Shown: piece after piece, positions 61,437 to 64,000 of the stretch
Layout of the letters: every line of letters starts with the position of its first letter
Position numbering within the stretch: the stretch's first letter is position 1
Source: Bacteroidota bacterium
GTDB lineage: Bacteria > Bacteroidota > Bacteroidia > Sphingobacteriales > Sphingobacteriaceae
NCBI GenBank assembly: GCA_018266915.1
Contig: JAFDZM010000003.1
Coordinates: forward strand, 39,358-103,357
Direction: 5' to 3'
DNA length: 64,000 bases
Notes under the pieces: model-generated
Told to the model about the DNA's origin: nothing
The model's database searches: none
What the model saw: the letters and a program-made list of their open reading frames with translations, nothing else
Program-made: the position numbers and the translations under genes

Positions 61437-62486
61437 TCAGATCCGCTTTTTCCAGGATTCTACTATTTGTTTAATAGTTTCTTCCAGGCTGACGGTGATA
61501 TCCCAGGATGGATAGTGTGTTTTCATCTTACGCAGATCGCTATAATAGCAAATATGGTCGCCCTCGCGGTTTTTGTCCACGTAATCATATATCTGCGCTT
61601 TGCCCGAGAATTTTTCGGTAATAGAAAATGCCTCCCATATGGAGCAGGTATTGTTTTTGCCGCCACCGAGGTTGTACACCTCGCCCTGGCGTGGGGTATT
61701 GATAAACAGATCCATAAACCTGACAATATCATACGAATGGATATTATCCCTCACTTGCTTGCCCTTATAGCCAAAGACGCTGTACTTTTTGCCCTCGAGG
61801 TTGCATTTTACCAGGTAACTCAAAAATCCGTGCAACTCAACCCCGGTATGATTTGGACCGGTTAAACAGCCACCCCGTAAACAGCAGGTATGCATATTAA
61901 AATAACGGCCATATTCCTGCACCATAACATCAGCTGCCACTTTTGATGCGCCAAACAATGAATGCTTGGATTGATCTATAGTGAAGGTCTCTGCTATACC
62001 ATGTGCATAAAAGTCATCGTCATAATCCCACCTGGTTTCCAGCTCTTTTAGTTTTATTTTGTTGGGAGCATCTCCATAAACTTTATTCGTACTTAAAAAG
62101 ATAAAAGGAGATTCTGGCGCAAATTGGCGGACAGCTTCCAGCATATTCAGGGTGCCGACAGCATTGGTATCAAAATCATCAAAAGGGATAGCAGCGGCCC
62201 GGTCGTGGCTAGGCTGTGCAGCGGCGTGTACGATGGCGTCGGGTCCAATGCTTTTTACCAGATACAGAACTGCGGCCCTGTCCCTGATATCAATTTCATG
62301 ATGCTTATAATTTTTTACAGTATTTATCAGCCTGTCGCGGTTCCAGATAGTGTCGCCCTGAGGGCCAAAGAACACTGCTCTTTGATTATTATCCACACCA
62401 TGAATTTCATAGCCCTTTTCAGCAAAATAGACACAAACTTCTGAACCAACTAAACCGGCTGATCCGGTAACCAATATTTTTTTCAT
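61437..62486 (-). CDS. NAD-dependent sugar epimerase/dehydratase (CDP-paratose 2-epimerase-like)
   Basis: A 349-residue extended short-chain dehydrogenase. The NAD-binding '[18 protein letters not shown]' is at residues 4-21, 'DIRDRAAV' and '[12 protein letters not shown]' follow, then '[10 protein letters not shown]'. The catalytic YxxxK position reads F in '[13 protein letters not shown]', so the usual Tyr is Phe. The rest matches CDP-tyvelose/paratose 2-epimerase-like proteins ('[20 protein letters not shown]'). Provides a nucleotide sugar for the cluster. Starts in ATGA overlap with the CgeB-like gene. Confidence 0.88.
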   Translation of the reverse strand: MKKILVTGSAGLVGSEVCVYFAEKGYEIHGVDNNQRAVFFGPQGDTIWNRDRLINTVKNYKHHEIDIRDRAAVLYLVKSIGPDAIVHAAAQPSHDRAAAIPFDDFDTNAVGTLNMLEAVRQFAPESPFIFLSTNKVYGDAPNKIKLKELETRWDYDDDFYAHGIAETFTIDQSKHSLFGASKVAADVMVQEYGRYFNMHTCCLRGGCLTGPNHTGVELHGFLSYLVKCNLEGKKYSVFGYKGKQVRDNIHSYDIVRFMDLFINTPRQGEVYNLGGGKNNTCSIWEAFSITEKFSGKAQIYDYVDKNREGDHICYYSDLRKMKTHYPSWDITVSLEETIKQIVESWKKRI

Positions 62487-63634
62487 ATGCCCAGCGTGCG
62501 TATCAGTTTGTTCAAAGAGGTTGGTATGGTATGTTCGCTTAAGGCCCGTTTTTGTCCGTTAACTTTTAACATATTCCGTTTTTTATGATCGCTTTTTAAT
62601 TCTTTTACTTTATCGACAAAATCTTCAGCATTATGATACAGCGCTATATCCACTTGCGGTTCGTACATGGTTTCGATCCCCTCGGTCCATTCGGTAAGAT
62701 AACATGCGCCCATCATCGGAGCCTCAATATCCCGTAACCTTGAATAAGTATCCGGCCGGTCAATTGGAAAATGAAAAGAAGGGTACCGGTTGATACCTAC
62801 GGTGATCATGCTTGCTGCAGTCAGTACTTTGTATTGTTCTATTTGGTGATCGCCTTTGTACTTTCCTAAAATGGAGGCGTCTGTTTCATAAGGGTAATTC
62901 AGGCTTTTTAACTTATTGTAATAGGCACTCACCCCATATTTATTTACAAAGCTCCATTGGTTTTGCAGACGTTTGGTCAAGGTTTGGCTCTGTGTGCCAT
63001 TGTCCGTTGAAGCGGCTTCTTTTCTCCACCCGCTTCCGTAAACTGCCAGCGGGATATCGGGATATAATTTTATAACTTCCGCCATCAACAGTTTACGTTG
63101 AATATCTTTTGATCCTAATAGCGTAACCTGATGGTACATTTCATCTTTTATTACCCGATCTTCAGGCGCCACCCAAACAGGCATAGGCAGATGAATAAAT
63201 TTATACCCGGCCGAATCATACATTTTGAGGGCCTTATGCTCCGGCACCCAATTCAAGTCGAACACCCCGTATTCAGACGGGATTTTCCTGAACTCGCGTA
63301 CGTTATCGCAAAAGAAATTAACACATGGAATGCCTAATTTCTGAATTTCCTTAACAGCCGATTTATCAACCTGATTATGGTATAAATAACTTAAAAAAAC
63401 ATCTGCGTGGTTCTTTTTGAGCCAGGTAACTGTTTTACCCCAGGCTTCTGCTTTCCATTTTAACTGGTCGGCTTCACTTTTGGGTACCAGGCCTAATGCC
63501 CAATCGATATCCGGGCATTCTACCCATTCGTGACCTGCTTCTTCGATTCCGTTCTTGATATAACGTTGCCAAAAATCATAGGCAGGTATTGGATAGCGCT
63601 TGTCGGATTGGAGAAATGAAAGAAATATTTTCAT
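62483..63634 (-). CDS. CgeB-like glycosyltransferase
   Basis: A 383-residue GT-B protein. N-terminal '[20 protein letters not shown]', '[19 protein letters not shown]' and '[17 protein letters not shown]' followed by '[19 protein letters not shown]' and the C-terminal '[20 protein letters not shown]' match spore-maturation CgeB-like transferases, where Asp/Glu in 'DIEAPMMGA' replaces EX7E. Transfers a sugar, acceptor unknown. Confidence 0.87.
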   Translation of the reverse strand: MKIFLSFLQSDKRYPIPAYDFWQRYIKNGIEEAGHEWVECPDIDWALGLVPKSEADQLKWKAEAWGKTVTWLKKNHADVFLSYLYHNQVDKSAVKEIQKLGIPCVNFFCDNVREFRKIPSEYGVFDLNWVPEHKALKMYDSAGYKFIHLPMPVWVAPEDRVIKDEMYHQVTLLGSKDIQRKLLMAEVIKLYPDIPLAVYGSGWRKEAASTDNGTQSQTLTKRLQNQWSFVNKYGVSAYYNKLKSLNYPYETDASILGKYKGDHQIEQYKVLTAASMITVGINRYPSFHFPIDRPDTYSRLRDIEAPMMGACYLTEWTEGIETMYEPQVDIALYHNAEDFVDKVKELKSDHKKRNMLKVNGQKRALSEHTIPTSLNKLIRTLGI

Positions 63635-63676
63635 TTTATTCTGATGGAAACGCGTGTCATAAAAATCAGCGTATCC

Positions 63677-64000
63677 CTATTCTATAATTGACAATTTTGA
63701 TTGATGAACAAAAAGCACATTCGCATGCGACATTTTGAGGTTATTTAATTTGTCGATGATCAGTTCAGACCCGCGCATGTCAAATGCATAAGCTTCGTAG
63801 CCGAATTTTGAAAGGAAATTTGCAATCACACCCGCTCGTTTGGTCGATTGTTCATTTTCTGAAGGTATATCAGCTTCCAAAACCAAAAAGGGTTTGTCGG
63901 CGGTCAAAATTTGTATACAGCCATTTAAAACCTCCATCTCGAAGCCTTCCACATCACATTTTATTAAGTCAATGGGTTTATTCCTTGATTCGAGTACACC
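63677..64000 (-). CDS. FkbM-family methyltransferase 2 (partial, runs off the right edge)
   Basis: The visible 107 residues are the C-terminal part. 'PIDLIKCDVEGFEMEVLNG' (about 63915-63973) is the FkbM hallmark, and 'PFLVLEADIPSENEQSTKRA' follows. The open frame continues past base 64000, so the start is outside. It is the most upstream gene of the operon seen here, 42 bp ahead of the CgeB-like gene. Confidence 0.88.
   Translation of the reverse strand, partial: GVLESRNKPIDLIKCDVEGFEMEVLNGCIQILTADKPFLVLEADIPSENEQSTKRAGVIANFLSKFGYEAYAFDMRGSELIIDKLNNLKMSHANVLFVHQSKLSIIE

Noticed and set aside
46989..64000. PEP-CTERM-like substrate for the exosortase
   Set aside because: C-termini of the visible proteins were examined by eye; none shows a motif plus membrane helix plus basic tail.

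Overview
The window looks like a chromosomal segment of a Bacteroidota bacterium, most likely a member of the Sphingobacteriaceae close to Mucilaginibacter or Pedobacter. That placement is inference. It rests on atpD-atpC standing apart from other ATP synthase genes with a very short AtpC, TAnnTTTG-type promoter boxes, many signal-peptide-II lipoproteins, a SusR/Reg_prop-type hybrid histidine kinase, and gaps full of palindromic repeats such as the GTCATTGCGAG family. No phage, plasmid, transposase, CRISPR array or rRNA was seen. One tRNA gene, tRNA-Arg(ACG), is present.

Layout. 1-2.2 kb: end of a TPR protein, the heme genes hemE and hemJ, and an orphan VapB-like antitoxin. 2.3-5.9 kb: a GH36 alpha-galactosidase and a secreted amidohydrolase. 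6.0-10.9 kb: an ECF sigma/anti-sigma/beta-barrel module, a DUF4097-like secreted protein, an ABC ATPase and an RRM protein. 11.1-22.6 kb (minus strand): a branched-chain amino acid cluster read ilvD-ilvB-ilvN-(methyltransferase)-ilvC-(ABM protein)-leuB-(methyltransferase)-leuA-ilvA. It lacks leuC and leuD, and nearly every gap in it holds a dispersed repeat. 23-31 kb: small proteins, a 1-Cys peroxiredoxin, an XRE regulator, a split YeeE/YedE transporter, two tandem paralogous lipoproteins and an NHL-propeller lipoprotein. 31-33 kb: atpD-atpC. 33-46 kb: FadL-like porin plus SGNH lipoprotein, a C1 peptidase with an altered active site, a quinone oxidoreductase, a 1388-residue hybrid sensor kinase, a peroxiredoxin, tRNA-Arg, adk, obg, DoxX and a Crp/Fnr regulator.

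46.9-64 kb is one continuous minus-strand surface-polysaccharide operon that enters from beyond the right edge. It holds an FkbM methyltransferase (partial), a CgeB-like glycosyltransferase, an NAD-sugar epimerase, five further glycosyltransferases, a SAM methyltransferase, a second FkbM methyltransferase, a Wzy-like polymerase, another GT4, another methyltransferase, a GT2, an exosortase-family membrane protease, a WcaF-like acetyltransferase, an ArnT/PMT-like membrane protein and a small lipoprotein. Genes overlap by a few bases or sit a few bases apart, with repeated use of TTG/GTG starts, including two TTGA stop/start fusions. The exosortase inside a polysaccharide operon is the strongest candidate for a specialised and poorly characterised system.

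The other striking theme is intergenic. At least ten families of imperfect palindromes fill the gaps. Some carry the stop codon of the neighbouring gene. One is tandemly duplicated behind ilvC. Two 187-bp copies flanking a small gene have the same outer ends, but their 86-bp centres lie in opposite orientation.
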